Below, piece after piece: positions 48,671 through 57,097 of a stretch of DNA of 64,000 nt. Source of the stretch: an archaeon (GTDB taxonomy: Archaea > Thermoproteota > Nitrososphaeria > Nitrososphaerales > Gagatemarchaeaceae); NCBI GenBank assembly GCA_021786575.1, contig JAJYMY010000002.1:186001-250000 (forward strand). Direction: 5' to 3'. A program made the translations under genes and the position numbers. The notes under the pieces are model-generated. The model had not been told where the DNA came from and did no database searches. It saw only the letters and a list, made by a program, of their open reading frames with translations. Each line of letters begins with the position of its first letter. Position 1 is the stretch's first letter.

Positions 48671-49666
48671 TTACCTCTTCATCTCGCTGCTGTGGCCGGG
48701 GAATATCTTGGAGTTGGGGTCGATGTAGGCCTTGGCTACGTTGACGGCTAGTGCCGCCTGGGCGTAGCCTGTCGCGATCAGGTTCAGCTTCACTCCGTCG
48801 TGGGGACCTGCGATGTCGCCCGCGACATACACCCCTGGTATGTTGGTCTCCATCTTCCCGTTCGCCCTGATCTCCCTGCCGTCGATTTGCAGCCCCCAGT
48901 CCTTTATCGGGCCAAGGTCTGCCCTGAACCCTATGTTGACAAGTATCGCATCGACGTCCAAGACAGTTTCTGCCTTCGACCTGTTGTCGAAGATTACAGC
49001 CTGGGTCACCTTAGACCCGTCTCCCTTCACCCCGCCGACCTCGTAGAACAGCCTGATGTCCACGTTGGACTTCATCAGCTCGGAGACGCTCCCCTCGTGA
49101 GCCCTGAACACGTCCCTCCGGTGGACCAAGGTAATCTTCTTGGCTGTATCCTTCATGTTTAGGGCCCAATCCACTGCAGAGTCTCCACCACCGACTATCA
49201 ACAAGTTCTTGTCCTTGAACGCGTTCTTGTCCTTCACGAAGTAGAACACCCCCTTCCCTTCGTACTCCGCCGCCCCCGGCGCCTCAAGCCTGTTGGGTGA
49301 GAACGCTCCAACCCCCGCGGCGATCAGGATCGCTTTCGAATAATGCTTGGTCCCCTTGTCCGTGCCGAGCTCGAAGACGCCGTCGTTCCTGCGGAGCGAC
49401 GTGACCCTCTCCCCCAAGACGACCGTCGCCTGATACTGGAACGCCTGTTCGACGAGGCACTTGACCAGGTCTTTCGCCAGTATCTTGGTGTACCCCGGGA
49501 CGTCGAAGATGTACTTCTCCGGGTAGAGTACGGCGACCTGGCCTCCAGGCTCCTCCAGGGCATCGACCACCTTCGTCTTCATCTGCCTGAGTCCGGCGTA
49601 GAACGTCGCGAACAAGCCGCTAGGCCCGGCGCCTACAATCGTTATGTCGTAGACGTCGGCAGACAT
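48671..49666 (-). CDS. ferredoxin-NADP reductase-like flavoprotein (thioredoxin reductase family)
   Basis: A 331-residue two-dinucleotide-domain flavoprotein. ITIVGAGPSGLFATFYAGLR binds FAD; LLIVGGGDSAVDWALN with LVHRRDVFRAH binds NADP; GVYVAGDIAGPHDGVKLNLIATGYAQAA closes the FAD domain. The CxxC of thioredoxin reductases is absent, which matches type 2 ferredoxin-NADP reductases. A likely partner is a ferredoxin such as the one at 16.6 kb. The ATG at 49666 is chosen over an upstream TTG at 49684; CTTATACATAG lies about 33 bp away. Confidence 0.87.
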   Translation of the reverse strand: MSADVYDITIVGAGPSGLFATFYAGLRQMKTKVVDALEEPGGQVAVLYPEKYIFDVPGYTKILAKDLVKCLVEQAFQYQATVVLGERVTSLRRNDGVFELGTDKGTKHYSKAILIAAGVGAFSPNRLEAPGAAEYEGKGVFYFVKDKNAFKDKNLLIVGGGDSAVDWALNMKDTAKKITLVHRRDVFRAHEGSVSELMKSNVDIRLFYEVGGVKGDGSKVTQAVIFDNRSKAETVLDVDAILVNIGFRADLGPIKDWGLQIDGREIRANGKMETNIPGVYVAGDIAGPHDGVKLNLIATGYAQAALAVNVAKAYIDPNSKIFPGHSSEMKR

Positions 49667-49712
49667 GGCGTTCAGGCTGGGCACCCTGGGCTCTATGTAT
49701 AAGCGTTAGCGG

Positions 49713-50960
49713 CTATGCCAGCCCCGAGGCGCCCGGGTCGACCGGTTTGAGGATCTCGCGGAGGAGGACGGTGGCGTACTGACCCCTGGCGAGGGTGAAC
49801 CTCAGAGACGCTACGTCTCCATCCACTTCGAACGACGTTTCTCTAACCGCCAGTCGGGGGGGCCTGAACCCGCCCTCGGACGAGACCTCCTGCATTTCCT
49901 TCACGTAGAAGGAGTCAGGTTTGACCTCCTCTGACGAGAGTACATCCTTCACACATCCGTCGAACCTGGAGCCGTAGTCTCTGTATGCGTAGCCCACGAG
50001 CTGGACCAACGGGACCGCGTTACCTGTCGGCGCTTCTTTTACACCCCTGATGCCGTAGACTACCAGCCCGTCGGGACCCCGCTCGCCCCAGTTGTCTCCC
50101 TCGACATACCTCGAGATGTCGTCCCCCCTCTTCAGCGCCGCGCTTAACGTCATGTTGAAAATGAACGACTGATACGCTTGGACATACAACCGCCTGAGCC
50201 GTATCGGGACGGCCCTCAGCGCCCTGACCCACTCGCCGGGGTGCGCGACGAGCGACCTCGCGACCCTCTTCTCGACGTCCTTCCCAGGATGCAAGAGGCC
50301 CAGCAGCTCTCTATACCTCCCTGCCGTTGCCGCCTCGCTGGCCTCAATGCTTCCCCCCGCCAGCAGCAGCCCGACCGCACGCTCGAACTCGCCCTTGACA
50401 ATAGCTCTCCCGATTTCATGGGTCCCTCTCCCCGACGTGCCGAATCTCTGAAGCCCGAAGAAGTTCGGGACCTTCCCCGCCCCCGCCAGGCCGAAAGCCT
50501 CCGATGTCCGAGAACCCACCTCAGGACAGCACCCCCTCAGCACGATGTCGAACCTATTCGCCAGGACTGAGGCGCGTGAAAGGGGCTTATCGATGTACCC
50601 TGCCAGTGTCGCTGTGAACCTCTGGCCATCAACCCTCTCCGGACGCATCGACCTCAGGCTAGTCGGGGTTGCGTACTGGACCGCCACCGCTTTGTTGTCC
50701 TTCATCCCGGCGTAGCTCACCCTGCTCCTTAGAGCGGCTCCGAGCTCACTCGCCATGTGCATGGTATCGACGGACGCCTTCTCCACCCTGTAGAGCGGGT
50801 ACCGCCCGGCCGACCAGCCGTCTGTCATCCCTGAGGTGTCGATCACCTCTTCGACCCGGAAGTCTTCCGGAGTGCTCTTGGCCCTCCCCGAGCACCTCGG
50901 GCCTTCGGTCGCGTAGCAGAGGATTCCCGCTCTCTTCTCCGCCTCGGCAGCGTCGATCAA
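49713..50960 (-). CDS. truD: tRNA pseudouridine synthase D
   Basis: A 415-residue TruD/Pus7-type protein. [11 protein letters not shown] near residue 35, [10 protein letters not shown] near 84 with catalytic Asp88, [23 protein letters not shown] near 185, and the TRUD insertion domain between about 200 and 330. It makes pseudouridine at tRNA position 13 or 35 in archaea. It starts at a TTG overlapping the Pth2 stop as TTGA (50957-50960). Confidence 0.93.
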   Translation of the reverse strand: MIDAAEAEKRAGILCYATEGPRCSGRAKSTPEDFRVEEVIDTSGMTDGWSAGRYPLYRVEKASVDTMHMASELGAALRSRVSYAGMKDNKAVAVQYATPTSLRSMRPERVDGQRFTATLAGYIDKPLSRASVLANRFDIVLRGCCPEVGSRTSEAFGLAGAGKVPNFFGLQRFGTSGRGTHEIGRAIVKGEFERAVGLLLAGGSIEASEAATAGRYRELLGLLHPGKDVEKRVARSLVAHPGEWVRALRAVPIRLRRLYVQAYQSFIFNMTLSAALKRGDDISRYVEGDNWGERGPDGLVVYGIRGVKEAPTGNAVPLVQLVGYAYRDYGSRFDGCVKDVLSSEEVKPDSFYVKEMQEVSSEGGFRPPRLAVRETSFEVDGDVASLRFTLARGQYATVLLREILKPVDPGASGLA

Positions 50961-51304
50961 AGGAGCTTGAGCTTCCCCGTGATTGCATCGACGTCGCCCT
51001 CGGGGGCTGGGCCCACGGCCATGCAGGTGACCGTCCCAGGCTCGACCTGGGTTAGTCCCCGGTCCTCTACCAGGGCCGCAGGGAGCCCTGCGCTCTTCGC
51101 CCTCCGAAAGAGCTCCCGCAGGTCCCCTTCCGACTCTGCCTTCAGGACTATCTTCGCCTGCCCTTCATCCTTCCACCCGGAGTACCACCCTGGCTTCTTC
51201 TGCTGGGCCGCCTCGGCGGCGGAGAGTGAAGCATGCGCGACCTGGGCTGCGATCTTCCCCTTGCCCATCCCGAGGTCCGACCGGACGACGATGGCCTGTT
51301 TCAT
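50957..51304 (-). CDS. pth2: peptidyl-tRNA hydrolase Pth2
   Basis: A 115-residue protein of normal Pth2 length. [25 protein letters not shown] is the N-terminal signature with the catalytic Lys/His region; [23 protein letters not shown] follows. It releases peptides from peptidyl-tRNA. ATG at 51304, with the divergent geranylgeranyl reductase starting 60 bp away. Overlaps truD by 4 bp. Confidence 0.95.
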   Translation of the reverse strand: MKQAIVVRSDLGMGKGKIAAQVAHASLSAAEAAQQKKPGWYSGWKDEGQAKIVLKAESEGDLRELFRRAKSAGLPAALVEDRGLTQVEPGTVTCMAVGPAPEGDVDAITGKLKLL

Positions 51305-51336
51305 GCAGGTGGCTTGTCAACGGTTATTACGAGTCC

Positions 51337-51345
51337 GATTAAGCC
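51337..51345. promoter_or_regulatory. TATA-like box between pth2 and geranylgeranyl reductase
   Basis: GATTAAGCC is centred about 23 bp before the plus-strand ATG at 51364 and about 37 bp before the minus-strand ATG at 51304; the second AT-rich element, GGTTATTAC at 51322-51330, may serve pth2. Confidence 0.4.
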
Positions 51346-51363
51346 TTTGCAAAGTCCTGGTCG

Positions 51364-52512
51364 ATGTCCCGAACCTGCGACGTGGTTGTGGCCGGAGGGA
51401 GCATTGCCGGCCTGACGTTCGCCTCTGAGGCCGCGAAGAGGGGCCTGAGCGTCATCGTGGCCGAGGAGCACCCAGAGATAGGAGAGCCAGAGAAGTGTGA
51501 TGGGCTGGTGAGCCTGCGCGGGCTCAGGAAGTACGGCTACCTTCCTGAGGGAGGGGTAGTACAGGACCAGATCAGCGCTGCCATCCTGCACTCCCCATCG
51601 GGGAAGCGCCTCACGGTCAACGCAGCCGCTCTAGATGTGGTGGTGCTCGACAGGAGCGCCTACGACATTCAGGTGGGAGCGGCTGCGTTGGCCGCGGGGG
51701 CGGAGGTCATGACTGGGTCTAGGGTGGGCGATGTGCGGGAGTTAGGGGACGCAGTCAGAGTGAGCGTGGGGAATGAAGACGTCCAGGCGAAGCTCCTGGT
51801 GGACGCCACCGGACCCGCGTCGAGCCCCAGGCGTGGGATACTCCCGGCAGCCAAGTACGAGGTAGAGGGTGACTGGATAAGACAGCACGTAGTCGAGGTA
51901 TTCCTCGACGCCAAGAAGTACCCCGGGTACTTCGCCTGGGTCATTCCATTCGGCAAGCGCAGGGCCAAGGTCGGCGCTGCAGGATATGGTGTCAGTCCCT
52001 TCAGGGCGCTCGACAGTTTCCTTGAGGGGAGGAGCAGCACGGTGCTCAGAAAAGTCTCGGCGCCCATCTATGTAGGGGGCCCGGCTCAGAGCTTCGTCCG
52101 CGGGAGGCGCGTCTACGTCGGGGAGTCAGCTGGACAGGTCAAACCGACGACCGCGGGGGGGATAATGACGTCCATCGCAGGGGCGGTGGCCGCTGCAAAG
52201 TGGGTCTCATCGAGCATACTCGAGGGCAGGCCCTCGCTGGTCGAACACTACCAGAAGGAGTGGGAGAGTGATTTCTTGAATGAGATGAGGGTGATGCTGA
52301 GATTGAGGGGGGTCTTCGAGAAGTTGTCCAACCACGACTTGGAGGCCGTCCTCTCTGTGCTCGCATCCCCCCGCCTTGTCAAGAAGCTATCCCAGACGGA
52401 CTTCGACTTCCACGCCTCGGCCCTCATAGGCTCCCTGGGGATGCCCGGACTCCTCAAGATTGCGAGCGTTGGCGTGTCGGCTGAGGTGCGGTCTCTGCTG
52501 TTGGAGCGATGA
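51364..52512 (+). CDS. geranylgeranyl reductase-family flavoprotein
   Basis: A 382-residue FAD enzyme. VVVAGGSIAGLTFASEAAKRG binds the FAD adenosine part; EKCDGLVSLRGL near residue 43 carries the conserved Cys of archaeal GGRs; VDATGP and GESAGQVKPTTAGGI (FAD phosphate loop) follow. GGRs saturate the isoprenoid chains of archaeal lipids or reduce geranylgeranyl groups of quinones. Its function complements G1P dehydrogenase at 22.9 kb. TATA-like GATTAAG upstream. Confidence 0.88.
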   Translation: MSRTCDVVVAGGSIAGLTFASEAAKRGLSVIVAEEHPEIGEPEKCDGLVSLRGLRKYGYLPEGGVVQDQISAAILHSPSGKRLTVNAAALDVVVLDRSAYDIQVGAAALAAGAEVMTGSRVGDVRELGDAVRVSVGNEDVQAKLLVDATGPASSPRRGILPAAKYEVEGDWIRQHVVEVFLDAKKYPGYFAWVIPFGKRRAKVGAAGYGVSPFRALDSFLEGRSSTVLRKVSAPIYVGGPAQSFVRGRRVYVGESAGQVKPTTAGGIMTSIAGAVAAAKWVSSSILEGRPSLVEHYQKEWESDFLNEMRVMLRLRGVFEKLSNHDLEAVLSVLASPRLVKKLSQTDFDFHASALIGSLGMPGLLKIASVGVSAEVRSLLLER

Positions 52513-52533
52513 AACGGATTCCTCGCTCAGCAA

Positions 52534-52541
52534 CGTATATC
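52534..52541 (+). promoter_or_regulatory. TATA-like box for the Zn-ribbon/EF-1beta unit
   Basis: CGTATATC is centred about 31 bp before the ATG at 52569. Confidence 0.45.
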
Positions 52542-52568
52542 TGTCGGGCCGGAAGGGGTCGTTAGGAA

Positions 52569-52751
52569 ATGTCGCAGGGCACGGTGACGCTCCCGTTATG
52601 CAATTCGTGCAACAGGCCCATCAAACCCGCCGAAAGGGCGGTTCACTTCAGCTGTCCAAACTGCCACGAGGCGGTGATATGGAGGTCCGAAAAGTGCAGG
52701 AAGTTCTCAAGGCGGTACAAGTGCCTGAACTGCGGCTTCGAAGGGCCATAG
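52569..52751 (+). CDS. small zinc-ribbon RNA-binding protein, 60 aa
   Basis: Four CxxC knuckle-like elements are visible in 60 residues (CNSC near 11, CPNC near 29, Cys near 43, CLNC near 52). This matches the archaeal small double zinc-ribbon proteins usually encoded just before elongation factor 1-beta, thought to bind RNA. Here the EF-1beta gene starts 10 bp after the stop. Exact role unknown. Confidence 0.85.
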   Translation: MSQGTVTLPLCNSCNRPIKPAERAVHFSCPNCHEAVIWRSEKCRKFSRRYKCLNCGFEGP

Positions 52752-52760
52752 GGAAACACG

Positions 52761-53048
52761 TTGGGTTCTTACGTCATCAGGCTAAAGCTCCTCCCGTTAG
52801 ACACCACGACCGAGCACAAGAAAATCGTCGACTCTGTGACAGGCTTGCTCCCAAAGACGGCCCAGATTAGGTCGCAAAGGATAGAGCCAATAGCGTTCGG
52901 CCTGTCGGCGGTCCTCCTTGACGTTGTCGTCCCAGAGGAGGAAGGCGCAGTCGACAGGATTGAAGAAGCGGTTTCCAAGTCCCCGCTCGTCAGCCAGTGC
53001 GAAGTGACTGGGGTGAGCCGTATGTCCAGCAGGCTCCCTCCCCAGTAG
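52761..53048 (+). CDS. translation elongation factor aEF-1 beta
   Basis: A 95-residue single-domain nucleotide exchange factor. SYVIRLKLLPLD at the N-terminus, RIEPIAFGLSAVLLDVVVPEEEG near 42 and VSQCEVTGVSRM near the end match archaeal EF-1beta, which recharges EF-1alpha with GTP. It starts at a TTG 10 bp after the zinc-ribbon gene, so the two form an operon. Confidence 0.93.
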   Translation: MGSYVIRLKLLPLDTTTEHKKIVDSVTGLLPKTAQIRSQRIEPIAFGLSAVLLDVVVPEEEGAVDRIEEAVSKSPLVSQCEVTGVSRMSSRLPPQ

Positions 53049-53139
53049 GCGGCTGCGTCCCATGGACCGGTCCGGCTGATACCTTTTATACCTCGAGGGT
53101 GCCCCTAAAGGTGCCGTTTTCCTGCATGATGTGAGCCCT

Positions 53140-53388
53140 ATGAGATTCCCTCTTAGATATACAGCCTATGAATGGATAAAGGCGAAGAAGAGCGCGACAG
53201 ATGACGACCTGCTGGAGGCCATGAACAAGAACGGGAACAGGTGTTCTCCAGACGAGCTGGACAAGGCACTGATGCAGCTCGAAATCCTGGGCCTGATAAC
53301 CATAAGATGGGTCTCCAAGGACAAGCGACGCGTGGAGTTCCAGGAGAAGCCGACCGAAGACCTGCGGTTGCCTCGCATCAGAGAGTGA
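53140..53388 (+). CDS. small winged-helix-like protein, 82 aa
   Basis: The product (MRFPLRYTAYEWIKAKKSAT ...) has a helix-rich pattern ending in a beta-hairpin-like ITIRWVSKDKRRVEFQE, consistent with a winged helix; similar small proteins occur next to archaeal fen1. Starts possible are GTG at 53131 or ATG at 53140; the latter is chosen as GTGAG could act as its RBS. CTTTTATACC at 53084-53092 is a TATA-like box. No specific function assigned. Confidence 0.65.
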   Translation: MRFPLRYTAYEWIKAKKSATDDDLLEAMNKNGNRCSPDELDKALMQLEILGLITIRWVSKDKRRVEFQEKPTEDLRLPRIRE

Positions 53389-53394
53389 CCGAAC

Positions 53395-53404
53395 CGATAA
53401 ATCG
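53395..53404 (+). promoter_or_regulatory. TATA-like box for fen1
   Basis: CGATAAATCG is centred about 29 bp before the ATG at 53429. Confidence 0.5.
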
Positions 53405-53428
53405 CACCGGTAGGGGGTTCCAACGCCC

Positions 53429-54457
53429 ATGGGCGTAGACTTCGGAGACTCTATCCCGAGGGAGAAGATTCAACTCGAAGATATAGCAGGCTGGAGGCTC
53501 GCCGTCGACGGGTACAACACCCTGTATCAGTTCCTCGCGATCATCCGAGGAGCTGACGGAGGGCACCTGAAGGACGCTCAGGGGAGGGTCACATCTCACA
53601 TATCCGGACTCTTCTACAGGAACGTCAACCTGATCGAGCTCGGCATGAAGCTGGTCTACGTGTTCGATGGGCGGCCCCCCGAACTCAAGATGGAGGAGAT
53701 CAGGCGGCGTGCAGAGCAGCGCCGTGAAGCGAAAGATCAGTACCTCAGGGCCCTTCAGGCAGGGGAGATGGCGCAGGCAAGGAAGTACGCCGGGGCTTCC
53801 ACCGTGCTGAAGCGGGAGATGGTCTCAGATGCGAAGGAGCTTCTTGATGCCATGGGAATCCCCTGGGTTGACGCCCCGTCCGAAGGCGAAGCTCAGGCCT
53901 CTGTAATGGCGATGGAGGGGACGGTGAACGCCGTTGCGTCTCAGGATCATGACTCACTCGTCTTCGGCGCGCCCGTGTTGGTCAGGAACGTAACCATATC
54001 GGGCAAGAGGCGGCTCCCCAGCAAAGGCATCGTGGTCAATGTGGTGCCCGAAAGAATCAACTTGGCGGCGGTGCTCGCGGCGACCGGCCTCTCAAGAGAG
54101 CAACTCGTCGACTACGCCATCCTCCTCGGGACTGACTTCAACCCTGACGGATTTGAGGGAGTTGGCCCGGCCACCGCCCTGAAGTACCTGAAGAAGTACG
54201 GCAGGCTCGAAGAGATCAAGGAGCTCGAGGCCCCCCTCCAGGGCGTCAACTTCACTGAGATCAGGGCGCTCTACCTCGACGCCCCCGCTGTCAAGGGCGT
54301 GCGTCCCGAGTGGGGTCCCTTGGACAAGAATAGGCTGGTCTCTTTCCTAGTAAGGGAGCATTCTTTCTCGCGGGACAGGGTCGAGGCCGCCATAGCCCGG
54401 ATGCAGTCCAAGCCAGCCTCAGCTGAGACGGAGACCCTTGAGAAATGGTTCGGGTGA
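53429..54457 (+). CDS. fen: flap endonuclease FEN1
   Basis: A 342-residue nuclease. N-domain: LAVDGYNTLYQFL near residue 24 and YVFDGRPPELK near 76. I-domain: APSEGEAQASVMAMEG near 150 and ASQDHDSLVFGAP near 170 with clustered metal-binding acids; then LLGTDFNPDGFEGVGPATALK near 230 (helix-hairpin-helix). The last residues ETLEKWFG resemble a PCNA-interacting PIP box. It removes 5' flaps in Okazaki fragment maturation and repair. Confidence 0.96.
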   Translation: MGVDFGDSIPREKIQLEDIAGWRLAVDGYNTLYQFLAIIRGADGGHLKDAQGRVTSHISGLFYRNVNLIELGMKLVYVFDGRPPELKMEEIRRRAEQRREAKDQYLRALQAGEMAQARKYAGASTVLKREMVSDAKELLDAMGIPWVDAPSEGEAQASVMAMEGTVNAVASQDHDSLVFGAPVLVRNVTISGKRRLPSKGIVVNVVPERINLAAVLAATGLSREQLVDYAILLGTDFNPDGFEGVGPATALKYLKKYGRLEEIKELEAPLQGVNFTEIRALYLDAPAVKGVRPEWGPLDKNRLVSFLVREHSFSRDRVEAAIARMQSKPASAETETLEKWFG

Positions 54458-54654
54458 GCACCCGTGTCACGCGCAGTAGTCTCTTCAGGCTGCAGACGTC
54501 CCTGGCCGGCCGCGACACCTCAAGTCACGCCTCTCAGCGGCGAGATGGCTGAGCGTCTTCGCCCGGCGGGGGCCCCAGTGCAACGGTCATCATCCGCCGC
54601 GAAGTTAGCCGCTACTCTATGTTTATCAACGTCGGGCGAAGACTCTAACCCTTC

Positions 54655-55143
54655 TTGGCCAAGCTGAAGGGGAGGAGCCCGGCGGAGTCGGAGATGACAA
54701 CAGCCAGGCTCATGATGCCGACCGACGCCAACGTGCTCGGGAACGTCTTCGGCGGGGCCATAATGAAGTACATGGACGAGATAGCTGCCATCGTCGCCTG
54801 GCGCCACGCTGGGAAGAACGTTGTCACAGCCTCTATCGACCGGATGAACTTCTACGCCCCGGTCTACGTAGGTGATCTCCTGATACTCAAGGCTGCCGTT
54901 AACTTCGTAGGCACCACGTCTATGGAGATTGGGGTCAGGATAGAGGCCGTGGACCCATCTACCCGCAAGGGGTCGCACACAGGGTCATGCTACCTGACTT
55001 ATGTCGCGCTGGACGAGAAGGGGAAGCCTGTCCCCATCCCTCCGATAGTCCCGACATCTCCGGTGGAGAAGAGGCGGTTCAAGGAAGCGCTCGCGAGACG
55101 GAAGCTCCGCGAAGCAGCCCAGGCCGTCATGCAAGGCGACTGA
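54655..55143 (+). CDS. hotdog-fold acyl-CoA thioesterase
   Basis: A 162-residue protein. MMPTDANVLGNVFGGAIMKYMDE near residue 20 is the hallmark of YciA/ACOT-type thioesterases (Asp and Asn-x-x-Gly loop), followed by VVTASIDRMNFYAPVYVGD. It hydrolyses acyl-CoA esters. The TTG at 54655 lies about 30 bp from TGTTTATCAAC (54620-54630). The 197 bp before it hold no other supported feature. A functional link to the acyl-CoA genes at 30-37 kb is possible. Confidence 0.88.
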   Translation: MAKLKGRSPAESEMTTARLMMPTDANVLGNVFGGAIMKYMDEIAAIVAWRHAGKNVVTASIDRMNFYAPVYVGDLLILKAAVNFVGTTSMEIGVRIEAVDPSTRKGSHTGSCYLTYVALDEKGKPVPIPPIVPTSPVEKRRFKEALARRKLREAAQAVMQGD

Positions 55144-55202
55144 GCGGAGGGGCGTCTTTTGATTCCAGGCTCAACAAAACTAGAGCACCCTGCACTTAGG
55201 GG

Positions 55203-55583
55203 ATGAACGGCGAACGCCCCGTGTTGCGAGAGTTCTCCGACGTTTTCGGCTTCGGTAAGATGCGGAGCGGAAACGCCGCTGTTTACCTGCTCAGGGAGCA
55301 GTTCGAGAAGTTCCACACCGACCAGCACAAAATCGAGGCATGCGAATCTATCGCCTCCTGCTTCCTTCAGCTCGAGCAGTACAAGGACGCAGCCGGCTGG
55401 TATGAGGCCGCTGGTCGGCTGATCCTCTCTGAACCAGGCGTTGCGTCCGCGATAAGGGCCATAAGCGCACTGAGCGACTACGAAAGGGCCCTTGACTGCT
55501 ACCGGAGGAGCGACGACGAAGAGCGCCTGAGAGAGTGCTCTGAGACGATTCACGAGCTGAAGCGCGTCTGTGCTTCAGCCTGA
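55203..55583 (+). CDS. helical TPR-like hypothetical protein, 126 aa
   Basis: No clear family. The sequence forms paired helices of about 34-residue periodicity (IEACESIASCFLQLEQYKDAA, GWYEAAGRLIL, YERALDCYRRSDDEERLRE), suggestive of TPR-like repeats for protein contacts. ATG at 55203. The 3' end overlaps the minus-strand zinc-ribbon gene by 9 bp. Confidence 0.55.
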   Translation: MNGERPVLREFSDVFGFGKMRSGNAAVYLLREQFEKFHTDQHKIEACESIASCFLQLEQYKDAAGWYEAAGRLILSEPGVASAIRAISALSDYERALDCYRRSDDEERLRECSETIHELKRVCASA

Positions 55584-55736
55584 GCCCTTATGCGCTTCAT
55601 CCTCTGCCTTCGCCTTCAGCCTGTTGACAGTCTTCACGTAGCACTCTTCACAGACTGGCTCCTCCTTCGGCCCCACCTTGAATGTGTGGAGGACCACTTC
55701 GAGTTCCGTGTCGCAGAAGAAGCATTTCGGTTTCAG
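55575..55736 (-). CDS. small treble-clef/zinc-ribbon protein with an apparent CTG start
   Basis: Found by direct reading. Fifty-three codons with CFFC near residue 5 and CEEC near 29, spaced as one zinc site, and a basic C-terminal helix (VNRLKAKAEDEAHK). No ATG, GTG or TTG is available before the first Cys pair. The CTG at 55736 overlaps the stop of the nuclease gene as CTGA, and GGAGGGG lies 7 nt upstream, so translational coupling with a CTG start is proposed. Function unknown; possibly a partner of the nuclease. Confidence 0.6.
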   Translation of the reverse strand: MKPKCFFCDTELEVVLHTFKVGPKEEPVCEECYVKTVNRLKAKAEDEAHKGSG

Positions 55737-56038
55737 GATCCGCCCCTCCTGGCCGCATAGACCCTCCTCCTGACCAGTTCCCCTCGCCCCTTATAGTGCC
55801 ACACTTCGGCGTCCCCGTTCGCGCTTTTCCCCCATTCAGCCAGCTCCTCGAGCTCCTCCTTGGTGGCCCTTGCCCTTCCGCTCTTGACCTGCACCAGCAG
55901 GACCCTACCGTCCTTAGCGGCGAAGACGTCGACAGCTCCATGCGAAGCGGCGCTCCTAGAGACCATCCAGCCTTCTTTCTTCAGCGCAGACATAGCCCGA
56001 TACTCGCGGGACCTGCCCTTCACATAGTTGCTATTCAA
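55733..56038 (-). CDS. Hjc-like / PD-(D/E)XK nuclease
   Basis: A 101-residue protein. KGRSREYRAMSALKKEGW near residue 8 supplies the first Glu, HGAVDVFAAKDG near 33 the Asp, and VLLVQVKSG near 46 the (Glu/Gln)xLys part of the active site; here Gln stands where Holliday junction resolvases usually have Glu. The layout suggests an archaeal Hjc or a related small structure-specific endonuclease. ATG at 56038. Overlaps the zinc-ribbon gene as CTGA. Confidence 0.72.
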   Translation of the reverse strand: MNSNYVKGRSREYRAMSALKKEGWMVSRSAASHGAVDVFAAKDGRVLLVQVKSGRARATKEELEELAEWGKSANGDAEVWHYKGRGELVRRRVYAARRGGS

Positions 56039-56470
56039 TCGGATTCAGCTCCGAGGGTTGCATTTGGACTGCTTTCGAACCATCGGCTGGAGTTGACTGG
56101 TATTTGGAGAAATCGGGCTGGATGGGGATGACGAAGGAGCGCTGTCTGGACCGCCTCCGGCCATTGGCGCGTCCCGCCTTCCAACTCTCGCGCCCTCCCT
56201 CCCAAATTGATTGGAACCCGCTGGCTGACCCTTTCAGGGGCATTGTCGAAAGCAAAAGCCGCCTCCGGGGCGAGGGAGGCCTTGATTCGCGGGCCGATCC
56301 TCCGGGCCGTAGCGCATGGTAAAACAAGCCAAGGCACACTGGAGGTGATGGATAAAGGGCGACGAAGTCCGCGATGCGCAGGTGGGGGGGTTTGACGAAA
56401 CAGTGCACCATAGGAATGAGCTGGCACTGTTGCAGATTTAAGACACGAATGTTTCCACCCTTCACCCAGA
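56039..56470. other. gene-poor interval upstream of the translin gene
   Basis: No gene supported in this 430-bp stretch. A GCCTCC/GGAGGC hairpin lies near 56264-56283. GATTTAAGAC at 56434-56443 is the TATA-like box of the translin gene (about 31 bp before its start). I see nothing else. Confidence 0.4.
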
Positions 56471-57097
56471 TTGGAGGAGGTCAAGCGGTCCCTTAAGGCG
56501 ATGGAGGCCCGGTTCTCGGAGCAACTCGAGCGTCGCGACCAGATTATAAAAGGGAGCAGAGACGTCATCTCTGCGTCTTCGAGGGCGATCATAGCCGTCC
56601 ACCTGGGAAAGTTGAAGGACGGCGAGAAGGAGCTCTCCAAAGCAAAATCCCTCTTGCACGGGCTGAAGCAAAGCTCGGACAGCTCCGTTTCGAGATACCT
56701 CACATCTCCGGAGACCGAGGTAGTGGAGGCCTCGGTCGTCGTATCGCTTGCGAGAGGTGAGCCGCTCCCCTCCATGGAGGACCTCGGTTCCTCCCCTGAG
56801 GCTTACCTCCTCGGCCTCCTCGATGCGGTCGGGGAGCTCAAGAGGATGGTGCTCGACGCCATACTTCAGAGAGACCTCAGTAGCGCCAAGAAGTACTTCG
56901 GGGTGATGGAGGACCTATATGCCGCCTGCTCTCCCCTCGCCGTCTACGACCACGTAGCGAACGGGGCGCGGAGAAAGATCGACGTCGCGCGGATGCTCGT
57001 CGAGGACACAAGGGGCTTGCTCGCCGAAGAGATAGGACGAGGTGCGGTCAGCCGGTCCATGGCGAGGCTGGAGAAGAAGCTCGGCGGCTCAGGCTAG
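56471..57097 (+). CDS. translin-family protein
   Basis: A 208-residue all-helical protein. RRDQIIKGSRDVISASSRAIIAVHLGK near residue 20, then SPEAYLLGLLDAVGELKRMVLDAILQRD and NGARRKIDVARMLVEDTRGLLAEE match archaeal translin homologues, octameric nucleic-acid binding proteins related to the C3PO RNase (translin/TRAX). TTG at 56471 placed 31 bp from a TATA-like box. Stop shares CTAG (57094-57097) with the converging RibL gene. The catalytic Glu/Asp set of TRAX cannot be judged by eye. Confidence 0.82.
   Translation: MEEVKRSLKAMEARFSEQLERRDQIIKGSRDVISASSRAIIAVHLGKLKDGEKELSKAKSLLHGLKQSSDSSVSRYLTSPETEVVEASVVVSLARGEPLPSMEDLGSSPEAYLLGLLDAVGELKRMVLDAILQRDLSSAKKYFGVMEDLYAACSPLAVYDHVANGARRKIDVARMLVEDTRGLLAEEIGRGAVSRSMARLEKKLGGSG

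Noticed and set aside
54470-54620. Box C/D sRNA on the minus strand (ATGATGA and CTGA seen about 50 bases apart)
   Set aside because: No internal C'/D' boxes and no terminal stem, so the two short motifs are probably coincidental.
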